From assembly GCA_021773095.1 (NCBI GenBank), contig JAJFKR010000029.1, positions 1 through 64,000 on the forward strand: 64,000 nt of DNA, read 5' to 3'. Under the pieces are notes generated by a model that did not search any database, was not told the DNA's origin, and was given only the letters and a program-made list of their open reading frames with translations. The stretch is from Woeseiaceae bacterium (GTDB lineage: Bacteria; Pseudomonadota; Gammaproteobacteria; Steroidobacterales; Woeseiaceae). Below are positions 44,594 through 52,437 of the stretch, in pieces; positions within the stretch are counted from its first letter, which is position 1, and each line of letters begins with the position of its first letter. A program made the translations under genes and the position numbers.

Positions 44594-46624
44594 ATGAATG
44601 CTCTCAAATACCTGCCGGTCATCGCGACTTTCATGCTCTCGCCCACGCTACATGCGGCGGAGGTTTTTGTGTCTCACTATGAACCGCTGCACAGCATGAT
44701 GGAGCACGCGGCCGACAGTAAGAGTGCAATCATTGATCAAAAACTGCAGAGCGGAGCAGCAGCTGTGCTTCGCTTTGAGGCGCTGGGAAGAAGCTTCGAT
44801 CTGAATCTGGAGGCGAACGATCGCCTAATGGCCAGTTTGCCTGCGGAGGCTGCATTCGAGGGTGTTCATGCTTACCGTGGCCGCCTGACAAATAATCCAG
44901 ACTCCTGGGTGCGCATTGTGATGTTCGAGGGAATGCCTCGCGGTCTGATTTGGGACGGTGCTTCGATGTTTGCGATCGAAGCACCGGGTGACAGTGCGGT
45001 GGAGATATCGTCGCCGGTGATTTATCGGCTGGCCGACCTGATCATCGCGCCGGGCACGATGACGTGCGGCGCAAAATCCATATCGGGTAACGCCGCGCAA
45101 GCTTACGCGAACATGAAAGCGGAGTTTGAGGCAGCGACTTCACAAGCCGCGGGCGCTGTTTCCGAAATCACCATGGGCGTCCTGGCCGACTCCACGTTCA
45201 CCAATGCGCAGGGCGGCGATGCAGGCGCTGCTGCAGCCATAACGGCCAGATTCAACAACATAGATGGCTTTTTTAGCGGGCAGGTGGCGGTGCAGCTGAA
45301 CGTGCAGCGCATCGATACATTCGACAGCGCGACCGATCCGTTTGACGGCACCCTCGATCCCGGTGCACTGCTCGATCAGCTCTCGGAGTATCGCTTGCAG
45401 ACACCAGCCCAGAATAGCCTTGGGCTGACACACCTGTATACAGGCAGGAACTTCACCTCATCGACGGTCGGCGTTGCCTGGCGTGGCGCACTTTGTGACA
45501 ACTTCTTCAGTGCGGGACTCAGTGAGGGCCGGGCCGGTGTGACCATTGACAGCTTGATTGCAGCACACGAAATTGGCCACAATTTTGGCGCGGAGCATGA
45601 TGGCCAGCCAGGGTCTTCGTGTGAAGCGGAGCCCGAGACATTCATCATGGCACCTGCCGTGAACGGAAATGATCAGTTTTCCGCTTGCAGTATCGCCGTC
45701 ATGGAGGCTGAAGCCCTGGCGGCATCCTGTGTAACAGCGCTGCCCGCTGTGGATGTCGGTATTCGACAAAATAATCAGGTTGCGACCATTTTGCTGGGCG
45801 CAAGTACGAACTACAATTACGACGTATCGATTAACGGCACGTTGGGCGCAACCAACGTTGTCGCAGATTTTACGCTCCCCGCCATACTGGCTCTCGACTC
45901 CGTTACCGCCTCATCGGGAACCTGCAGTAGTGGCGCCGGCACGATAAGTTGCGCGCTCGGAGATCTTCCCGGGCTCAGCAATCATACGATCGCGATCACG
46001 ACAACACCGGCAGTCGTTGGGGTTGGAATGCTAAACGCATCTGTGACGACGGCTGACACCGATGAGCGGGCGAGCAACAACCAGGACTCGCTGCAACTGA
46101 CTGTCGATCCCGCCGTCGATCTGATCGTTAACACGCCAGCGACCACGGTGGTGTTCGTTGACAACAGCACCACGCTTAGTGCGACTTTGGAGAATCTCTC
46201 CGTTCTCCAGGCAACAAACCTGTCTTTGAGCGTTTCCCTCGATGGCGGTCTGCGTGCGGATAGCGCAAGCTGGACAATAGGGACGTGCACCGTGACCGCA
46301 CAGCAGATCGACTGTCAGGCAAATAGCCTTGACGCTCAGTCAAACTCTGCTTTCAGCATCACGGCAACGGCAATGTCGACCGGAACGAAAGACGTAACGA
46401 TCAGCCTTTCGTCCGCGGAGGCCGACGCAAATCCATCCAACAACAGCGCCTCTGCCGCGGTCAATGTCGTCACGCCGCAAGATGATGACGGTGGCGGCGG
46501 CACAACGAACCCGCTATTTCTGTTGGTGATCGTCCTGGTCAGTTTGCTCGGGCGTCGTATCTCCGTATATCACGCTGGCGCCGGCCACAACCAGGCGAAT
46601 GATCCTGCAACCACGAGGCCATAA
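44594..46624 (+). CDS. Secreted M12B-type metalloprotease with GlyGly-CTERM
   Basis: This 676-residue exported protease has a signal peptide (MNALKYLPVIATFMLSPTLH). The reprolysin-type zinc site AAHEIGHNFGAEHDG (HExxHxxGxxHD) is near residue 320. Two or three DUF11-like beta repeats follow (about 385-630). The C-terminus DDDGGGGTTNP, LFLLVIVLVSLLG, then RR is a GlyGly-CTERM sorting tail, which is cut by a rhomboid-type protease before type II secretion. The ribosome site is GGAGG. Its last 55 bp overlap the convergent gene at 46570. Confidence 0.9.
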   Translation: MNALKYLPVIATFMLSPTLHAAEVFVSHYEPLHSMMEHAADSKSAIIDQKLQSGAAAVLRFEALGRSFDLNLEANDRLMASLPAEAAFEGVHAYRGRLTNNPDSWVRIVMFEGMPRGLIWDGASMFAIEAPGDSAVEISSPVIYRLADLIIAPGTMTCGAKSISGNAAQAYANMKAEFEAATSQAAGAVSEITMGVLADSTFTNAQGGDAGAAAAITARFNNIDGFFSGQVAVQLNVQRIDTFDSATDPFDGTLDPGALLDQLSEYRLQTPAQNSLGLTHLYTGRNFTSSTVGVAWRGALCDNFFSAGLSEGRAGVTIDSLIAAHEIGHNFGAEHDGQPGSSCEAEPETFIMAPAVNGNDQFSACSIAVMEAEALAASCVTALPAVDVGIRQNNQVATILLGASTNYNYDVSINGTLGATNVVADFTLPAILALDSVTASSGTCSSGAGTISCALGDLPGLSNHTIAITTTPAVVGVGMLNASVTTADTDERASNNQDSLQLTVDPAVDLIVNTPATTVVFVDNSTTLSATLENLSVLQATNLSLSVSLDGGLRADSASWTIGTCTVTAQQIDCQANSLDAQSNSAFSITATAMSTGTKDVTISLSSAEADANPSNNSASAAVNVVTPQDDDGGGGTTNPLFLLVIVLVSLLGRRISVYHAGAGHNQANDPATTRP

Positions 46625-47139
46625 ATCAACGCATCCAGCAAGTATTTCGCAGTTGTTGACCAGGGATGCCCATACCAGATACTAAATGGAATATTCGCCC
46701 AGCCAAATGTCAGGAAGCCGACCGCAGAAACGAATCGAAACACGACCATATATTCAGTGCCTGGTGTCAGAGTGAGGGTTGCGCAGTAGGCGATCAAAAC
46801 GCAGCCGAAAAGAAAAAAGCTAATCTGTTGAACCATTAACTTGCCCATGGGCGGCATGCCGTTTGGAAATACGGTCAGCATTGCAACAGGTCCCTTGTTG
46901 AACTTTTCCTTGACGTCCGGATTATTCATTTCAGCCATATCCGCGCAATACGGTAGTGAATGAATTCCAAGTGCGGGCGAGCCGTCGCGTATGGCCGAGA
47001 GCACCTCATGTTCATTTGACAGCTGTTGATAATCTGAATTGTGATACTTGACCAGCATGTGTATGAGCGCACTTGCGATCCATGCCAGAAACGTGCCCAG
47101 CAGGATTGGCAGCCAGAGCTGTAATAGAGTAATTGTCAT
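46570..47139 (-). CDS. Conserved-looking membrane protein
   Basis: This 189-residue inner-membrane protein has an N-terminal helix (LLQLWLPILLGTFLAWIASA), a cytoplasmic or periplasmic loop of about 80 residues containing KFNKGPVAMLTVFPNGMPPMG, and three more helices after residue 105 (SFFLFGCVLIAYCATL; FVSAVGFLTFGWANIPF; LDALIYGLVVAGSFAWLW). I do not recognise its function. It is divergent from the ABC exporter operon. Confidence 0.7.
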   Translation of the reverse strand: MTITLLQLWLPILLGTFLAWIASALIHMLVKYHNSDYQQLSNEHEVLSAIRDGSPALGIHSLPYCADMAEMNNPDVKEKFNKGPVAMLTVFPNGMPPMGKLMVQQISFFLFGCVLIAYCATLTLTPGTEYMVVFRFVSAVGFLTFGWANIPFSIWYGHPWSTTAKYLLDALIYGLVVAGSFAWLWPAPA

Positions 47140-47287
47140 CGGAATCTCCCATTTATCAAAAGCAGACGTTCAAATGTGTGGTCATTCGAATTCCACTGAG
47201 CATGCCATACTGTCCTGGCGCACAGAAGCGGTATAATCAGGTATCCAGGAAGCTGGTGCAGGTCCGTTGTAAGGGTTAAGACAGAAA

Positions 47288-48514
47288 ATGGCAGACGCCT
47301 CGGAAAAAATCAGCCAACTGAAGATTGATCGCACCACGCCAGTTGCGAACAGGCGTAGCTGGCTGTTGCCCGCGGCAGTGCTGGCCATCGTCGGTGTCGC
47401 CTTTGGGGCGTGGTTATTTTTTGGCATGGGGTCAGCGACCGCCTTCGTGGAAACAGATATCGCGCGCAAGCCACCGAGCGTTACCGTGGCCAACAGCGTT
47501 CTGGATGCATCCGGATACGTCGTCGCGCGACGCCAGGCAACCGTGTCGTCGAAAGTAACTGGAAAGGTCGTCGAGGTCTTCGTTGAGGAGGGCATGCACG
47601 TCGAGAAAGGTCAGGTCGTAGCCAAACTTGACGATACGACGCAGCGGGCGCAGCTATCGCTCGCTATGGCGCAAGCCGAGGTCTCACGCGCCACTCTGGA
47701 CGAGATCGAAGCACAGTTGCGAATTAGCCGGTTGGAGCGAGACAGATTGCGCGACCTTGCTGGACGTAACCTGACCAGTAAGTCCAGCCTCGATACGGCT
47801 GAAGCATTCTACGATCAGCTCGCCGCGAGACTCGAAACAGGGCGAGAAAATGTCAAGGTTTCCGAGCGCAACATAGACCTGGCAGTAGATTCATTATCGA
47901 ACATGACCATAAGAGCACCATTCGCGGGCACAGTCGTATCTAAGAATGCACAGCCCGGTGAAATGATTTCACCTGTCTCGGCGGGCGGCGGCTTCACCCG
48001 CACCGGTATCTGCACGATCATCGATACAGATTCGCTCGAAATCGAGGTTGATGTTAACGAAGCCTATATACAAAGAGTCAAAGCCGGCCAGCGTGTGTCC
48101 GCGACTCTCGACGCGTATTCCAACTGGCGCATTCCTGCCGAAGTCATCGCCATCGTGCCAACGGCTGATCGGCAAAAAGCGACCGTGAAGGTGCGTATTG
48201 GCTTTCTCGAGCGCGACGAGCGAGTACTACGAGACATGGGTGTCAAGGTCGCGTTTCTTGGCGCCGGGATGCCCACAGAAAATTCGCGGGAAATTCGGGG
48301 TGTCCTGATCATGCGCGAGGCACTGCGCTCTGATGCGGGTGGCGACTTCGTCTGGCTGGTGCGTGACGATACACTCGAGAGGCGCCCGGTAGAAATTGGC
48401 GGGCAGCGGGACCGTGCGCAGGTCCTGGTAGTGAACGGACTGAATCCCGGCGATACAATCGTGCGTTCATCTGATGCACCGTTGCTTGCCGGTCAATCAA
48501 TCAAAACCAACTAG
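47288..48514 (+). CDS. HlyD/MacA-type periplasmic adaptor
   Basis: This 408-residue membrane-fusion protein has one N-terminal membrane helix (about 22-45), a lipoyl half (SSKVTGKVVEVFVEEGMHVE, about 92-111), a helical hairpin with SRLERDRLRDLAGRNLTSK, a second lipoyl half (APFAGTVVSKNAQPGEMISP) and beta domains. It links an inner-membrane ABC exporter to the outer membrane. It is the first gene of a four-gene operon with the ATPase 12 bp downstream. Confidence 0.92.
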   Translation: MADASEKISQLKIDRTTPVANRRSWLLPAAVLAIVGVAFGAWLFFGMGSATAFVETDIARKPPSVTVANSVLDASGYVVARRQATVSSKVTGKVVEVFVEEGMHVEKGQVVAKLDDTTQRAQLSLAMAQAEVSRATLDEIEAQLRISRLERDRLRDLAGRNLTSKSSLDTAEAFYDQLAARLETGRENVKVSERNIDLAVDSLSNMTIRAPFAGTVVSKNAQPGEMISPVSAGGGFTRTGICTIIDTDSLEIEVDVNEAYIQRVKAGQRVSATLDAYSNWRIPAEVIAIVPTADRQKATVKVRIGFLERDERVLRDMGVKVAFLGAGMPTENSREIRGVLIMREALRSDAGGDFVWLVRDDTLERRPVEIGGQRDRAQVLVVNGLNPGDTIVRSSDAPLLAGQSIKTN

Positions 48515-48526
48515 AAGGAGCACACG

Positions 48527-49216
48527 ATGTCCGACATTCTGGCTCGACTTGATGGGGTCAGCCGCATCTACCAAAAGGGCAAGGAGCGGGTTGAGGTGCT
48601 GCACGAACTCAATCTCGAGATTCCGAAGGGTGATTTCATTGCCATCATGGGGCCGTCCGGCTCTGGCAAGACGACGCTGCTGAATCTGCTGGGCGGGCTG
48701 GACAAGCCAACGGCTGGCACAGTGACAGTAGGCAACGCCGAATTGTCCTCCATGTCGAATAGCCGACTGTCGAGTTGGCGCTCGACTCATGTCGGATTCA
48801 TATTTCAGTTCTACAATCTGCTACCGGTATTGACCGCGCATCGAAACGTCGAACTACCACTGCTGCTGACAAACTTCAATTCGAGGGAGCGCGCCCGGCG
48901 CGCGTCGATCGCACTGGATATCGTGGGACTCGCCGATCGTGCGAAACATTATCCGCGTGAGTTATCCGGCGGTCAGGAACAGCGAGTCGCGATCGCACGC
49001 GCTATCGTCTCGGATCCATCATTGCTACTCTGCGATGAGCCTACGGGTGATCTTGACCGTGATACGGCGGATGAAATTCTCCGCTTGCTGCAGGTCCTTA
49101 ATCGCGAGCACGGCAAGACTATCGTCATGGTTACGCACGACGCGCAGGCTGCTGAATTCGCCAACAGAACATTGCACTGTGACAAGGGCACGCTTGAGGC
49201 GAAGGAAGCGGCATGA
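48527..49216 (+). CDS. ABC exporter ATP-binding protein (MacB/LolD-like)
   Basis: This 229-residue nucleotide-binding subunit has Walker A GPSGSGKTTL (about 43), Q-loop FIFQFYNLLP, signature LSGGQEQRVAIARAI (about 145) and Walker B LLLCDEPTGDLD (about 165). The sequence type (MacB/LolD/DevA) drives lipid or peptide extraction. The stop overlaps the next gene by 4 bp. Confidence 0.96.
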   Translation: MSDILARLDGVSRIYQKGKERVEVLHELNLEIPKGDFIAIMGPSGSGKTTLLNLLGGLDKPTAGTVTVGNAELSSMSNSRLSSWRSTHVGFIFQFYNLLPVLTAHRNVELPLLLTNFNSRERARRASIALDIVGLADRAKHYPRELSGGQEQRVAIARAIVSDPSLLLCDEPTGDLDRDTADEILRLLQVLNREHGKTIVMVTHDAQAAEFANRTLHCDKGTLEAKEAA

Positions 49217-50370
49217 AGTATTTTCGCCTTGTTTGGAAAAACGTCTGGCGCAAGAAGATACGCACGTCGCTGACAATTTTGTCGGTGTTCGTCGCGTTTT
49301 TGCTTTTCGCATTGCTCTCTGGCATTGGCTATGCGTTCAAGGGCGGCGTTGACGTCGCCGATGCCGAGCGGCTGATCGTCATTCATAAAGTCTCGCTGAT
49401 CAATCCCCTGCCGATGAGCTATCTGAACCGGATCGCATCTGACGATGGTGTGCATTCGGTCACACATGCGAGCTGGTTTGGCGGCTTCTACCAGGAACCA
49501 CGCAATCAATTCGGGCAGTTTCCTGTAGAGCCTCAGGCCTACTTCGACATGTACCCTGAATTCAATATTCCTGATGAGCAGCTGGAAGCGTTCAAGCGCA
49601 ACCGAACCGGTGCCGTCGTCGGTCAGGAACTTGCGACGACTTATGGTTGGGAAATCGGTGATCGCATTCCGATCCAGGCTACGATCTGGACAAAAGCCGA
49701 CGGTGGCCGTACTTGGGAATTCGATCTCGAAGGAATTTTTTCAAGCGACGATCCACGCGGTAGTACGGCGCTCATGCTGTTCCAGCATGACTATTTCGAA
49801 GAGGCAAGGGCGTTCGCCAAAGGTACGGTCGGCTGGTACGTGCTGCGCGTAGCCAGCGGAGCGGACCCGATACAAGTGGCGAGCGCAATCGACCTGCAGT
49901 TCGCAAACTCACCGAATGAGACGAAGACCAGTACCGAGGCAGCTTTCGCGCAGTCGTTCATGAAGCAATATGGCAATATCGCGCTGATCGTAACGCTAAT
50001 ACTCGGCGCCGTATTCTTCACATTACTGCTGGTATCGGGCAACACGATGTCGCAGTCGGTTCGCGAGCGCATCTCCGAACTTGCTGTTTTGAAAACGCTC
50101 GGTTTCGGTGATCGTGCAGTATTGGGAATCGTACTGTCCGAATCCGTTTTGATCATGTTGATGGGTGGTCTGCTGGGCCTTGGGCTCGGTTGGGTTCTCG
50201 TCCAGGGTATCGCGCAGCAGATGGCGGCTTTTCTTCCCGGCGTATTTCTGTCGCCAACGGCTATCGCCGGCGCTGTGGCAATGATGATCGGGGCGGGAAT
50301 ACTCGCGGGAATATTCCCCGCCCTTAAGGCGATGCGTCTGTCGATCGTAGACGCGCTCGCGCGAGCCTAG
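49213..50370 (+). CDS. ABC exporter permease (FtsX/MacB-type), first
   Basis: This 385-residue permease has an N-terminal helix (TSLTILSVFVAFLLFALLSG), a large periplasmic domain (about 45-250) and three C-terminal helices (for example NIALIVTLILGAVFFTLLLV). VRERISELAVLKTLGFGDRA is the FtsX coupling segment. Together with the next permease it would form a heterodimer. Confidence 0.92.
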   Translation: MKYFRLVWKNVWRKKIRTSLTILSVFVAFLLFALLSGIGYAFKGGVDVADAERLIVIHKVSLINPLPMSYLNRIASDDGVHSVTHASWFGGFYQEPRNQFGQFPVEPQAYFDMYPEFNIPDEQLEAFKRNRTGAVVGQELATTYGWEIGDRIPIQATIWTKADGGRTWEFDLEGIFSSDDPRGSTALMLFQHDYFEEARAFAKGTVGWYVLRVASGADPIQVASAIDLQFANSPNETKTSTEAAFAQSFMKQYGNIALIVTLILGAVFFTLLLVSGNTMSQSVRERISELAVLKTLGFGDRAVLGIVLSESVLIMLMGGLLGLGLGWVLVQGIAQQMAAFLPGVFLSPTAIAGAVAMMIGAGILAGIFPALKAMRLSIVDALARA

Positions 50371-50379
50371 GAGACGGCG

Positions 50380-51567
50380 ATGCGTGTTTTAAACCAAATA
50401 CTTGCAGTAACCTGGCTCAATATTCGAAATCTGTCGCAACGAATCGGATCGTCGGTCGTCGCGGTGATTGGCGTCGCAGCGGTTGTCCTGGTGTTTGCCG
50501 CGGTCTTGTCGATGGCGAAAGGGTTCGAACGAACGATGATATCTGCCGGCTCTGAGGACACGGCGATCATCATGCGTAGCGGATCGACATCCGAGCTTAA
50601 TAGCGGACTTTCCAATGATCAGACACTGATCATCGCGAACGCGCCTGGCGTACTAAAAAATGGCGACGCAACGGTCATGTCGGCGGAGCTATACGTCGTT
50701 GTTGACGTCAAGAAAAAATCCAGCAACACGGATGCGAACGTGCCGTTTCGAGGTGTTCAGCCGGGAGCATTTGACGTACGCAAAGACGTGGCTGTCACGG
50801 AAGGCCGTATGTTCGAGCCCGGCAAAAACGAGATCATTGTTGGCCGTTCCGCGCAACAGGAGTTCGCTGGACTGGATACGGGATCGAGGATTCGATTTGG
50901 GCAGACGGAGTGGGACATAGTCGGGACGTTTGAGGCGGGTGGCAGTGTATCGGAATCGGAACTGTGGACCGACGTTCGCGTACTCCAGGGCGCTTATCGG
51001 CGCGGCAACTCTTTTCAATCGGTGCGCGTCAAACTGCAAAGTGAGGACAGTCTCAACGAACTCGAAGCCGCACTAGAGGAAGATCCGAGGATCAGTCCGG
51101 ACGTGATGACGGAAAAAGAGTACTACTCGGGCCAGGCGGAGCCAATGAGTCAGTTTATCAAGCTCATCGGGTATCCTCTGACTGTATTGATGGCGATCGG
51201 CGCCGTGTTCGGTGCATTGAACTCGATGTACTCCTCGGTCTCGGTGCGTGGCAAAGAGATTGCGACGCTTCGAGCGTTGGGGTTCGGCCCGACATCAATC
51301 CTGTTTTCTACAATGATTGAATCAACGCTACTTGCTCTGGTTGGTGGCGTTTTGGGCGGCGCTGTCGCGTATCTCGTATTTAACGGTCTCCAGGTATCGA
51401 CTCTGAACGGCGCGAGTTTCAGTCAGGTCGTATTCGATTTTGCGGTGACGGGTGATCTGCTTGTCGACGGCCTGTACGCCTCTCTGATAATTGGTGCATT
51501 TGGTGGGCTGTTCCCGGCAGTTCGCGCCGCCCGGCTGCCTGTTGCACAGGCGTTACGGGAACTCTGA
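50380..51567 (+). CDS. ABC exporter permease (FtsX/MacB-type), second
   Basis: The 395-residue partner of the preceding permease has the same layout. The N-terminal helix is SSVVAVIGVAAVVLVFAAVL, the periplasmic domain spans about 50-265, and the coupling segment VRGKEIATLRALGFGPTSIL precedes the last two helices. The cargo is not evident. A strong terminator-like hairpin lies 187 bp downstream. Confidence 0.92.
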   Translation: MRVLNQILAVTWLNIRNLSQRIGSSVVAVIGVAAVVLVFAAVLSMAKGFERTMISAGSEDTAIIMRSGSTSELNSGLSNDQTLIIANAPGVLKNGDATVMSAELYVVVDVKKKSSNTDANVPFRGVQPGAFDVRKDVAVTEGRMFEPGKNEIIVGRSAQQEFAGLDTGSRIRFGQTEWDIVGTFEAGGSVSESELWTDVRVLQGAYRRGNSFQSVRVKLQSEDSLNELEAALEEDPRISPDVMTEKEYYSGQAEPMSQFIKLIGYPLTVLMAIGAVFGALNSMYSSVSVRGKEIATLRALGFGPTSILFSTMIESTLLALVGGVLGGAVAYLVFNGLQVSTLNGASFSQVVFDFAVTGDLLVDGLYASLIIGAFGGLFPAVRAARLPVAQALREL

Positions 51568-51753
51568 GTTTGATCAAGCCGACCACGTCGGTTTAGCGAA
51601 CATTCTGTTGCGCAGTCCTGTTTCTATTCGTCTGCCCCAAAAAACGGCAACCGAAACCCCAGCCGCCACGGGAACGACAGTCGAGCCTGCGGGAGGTGCC
51701 CGGAATTGGTACGTCATTCACGTGTGTGCGCTGGAACCAGGACAACCGGGAGA

Positions 51754-51774
51754 CCCCCCGGCTTTGCCGGGGGG
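51754..51774. terminator. GC-rich terminator hairpin between convergent genes
   Basis: CCCCCCGGC-TTT-GCCGGGGGG, a perfect 9-bp stem. It lies between the convergent ABC permease and the minus-strand gene ending at 51791, so it may serve both strands. There is no long T tract. Confidence 0.55.
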
Positions 51775-51790
51775 ATACTTAATTGGACCA

Positions 51791-52417
51791 CTAGTTGGCA
51801 GGAATTCGTTCCAGACTATCAGCAGTGCATCGGCCCTCCCGGCGACCGATATCATCAATGGGCGGGAGACGAATGCCAGTCAACCTAACGCGCAACCTAG
51901 CCCTGCGGTCACGCACATCCGTAAAGTTGCTGTGTACCTTTACGATCGCCCCAGAGCCACAGAATTTACCCCAGTCCTCGTAGCGTTCCGCTGCAATGAC
52001 CAGCGCTACTCCGGTTGCCGTTTTGAATGATTTCAGGCCGCCGTCAACATCCGGGATTGTGTCACCTATCGCCTCGGCTTGTTGCTTGCGCTCCTTTGTT
52101 TGCCGCTCGAGTGCTGCTCTGAACCGGTCATATACAGCGCCGCACTGATCTATTTTCTGCTGGGGAAGAGTGCCCCCGGGAGGAATACGCCTTACCTCAC
52201 GATCCAGTGGCGTACAGACGGAATTGCATTCCACCGCCAACTCTCTTACAGATTCTGAGCTGCCTCTGGCATGGCCACGACATTCCATTCCTTTGCTGAC
52301 GCCTTTTGCACCGATAAGACTGCTTATGCCACCCGATGCATCTTGGGCCGGCGTCGGCGTTGCAAAGATGATGCACATAAACCAGATGCTGGCGAGTTTA
52401 GTAATTTGGATTCGCAT
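51791..52417 (-). CDS. Hypothetical exported protein
   Basis: From MRIQITKLAS (52417) the protein is 208 residues with a signal peptide (ASIWFMCIIFATPTPAQ). The mature part has three spaced Cys (MECRGHARG; AVECNSVCTPLDRE) and a lysine-rich helix (RQTKERKQQAEAIGD). I do not recognise it. It follows the large propeller protein by 20 bp and may work with it outside the cytoplasm. Confidence 0.6.
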   Translation of the reverse strand: MRIQITKLASIWFMCIIFATPTPAQDASGGISSLIGAKGVSKGMECRGHARGSSESVRELAVECNSVCTPLDREVRRIPPGGTLPQQKIDQCGAVYDRFRAALERQTKERKQQAEAIGDTIPDVDGGLKSFKTATGVALVIAAERYEDWGKFCGSGAIVKVHSNFTDVRDRRARLRVRLTGIRLPPIDDIGRREGRCTADSLERIPAN

Positions 52418-52437
52418 ATTTGCTACCTTGTATTGAC

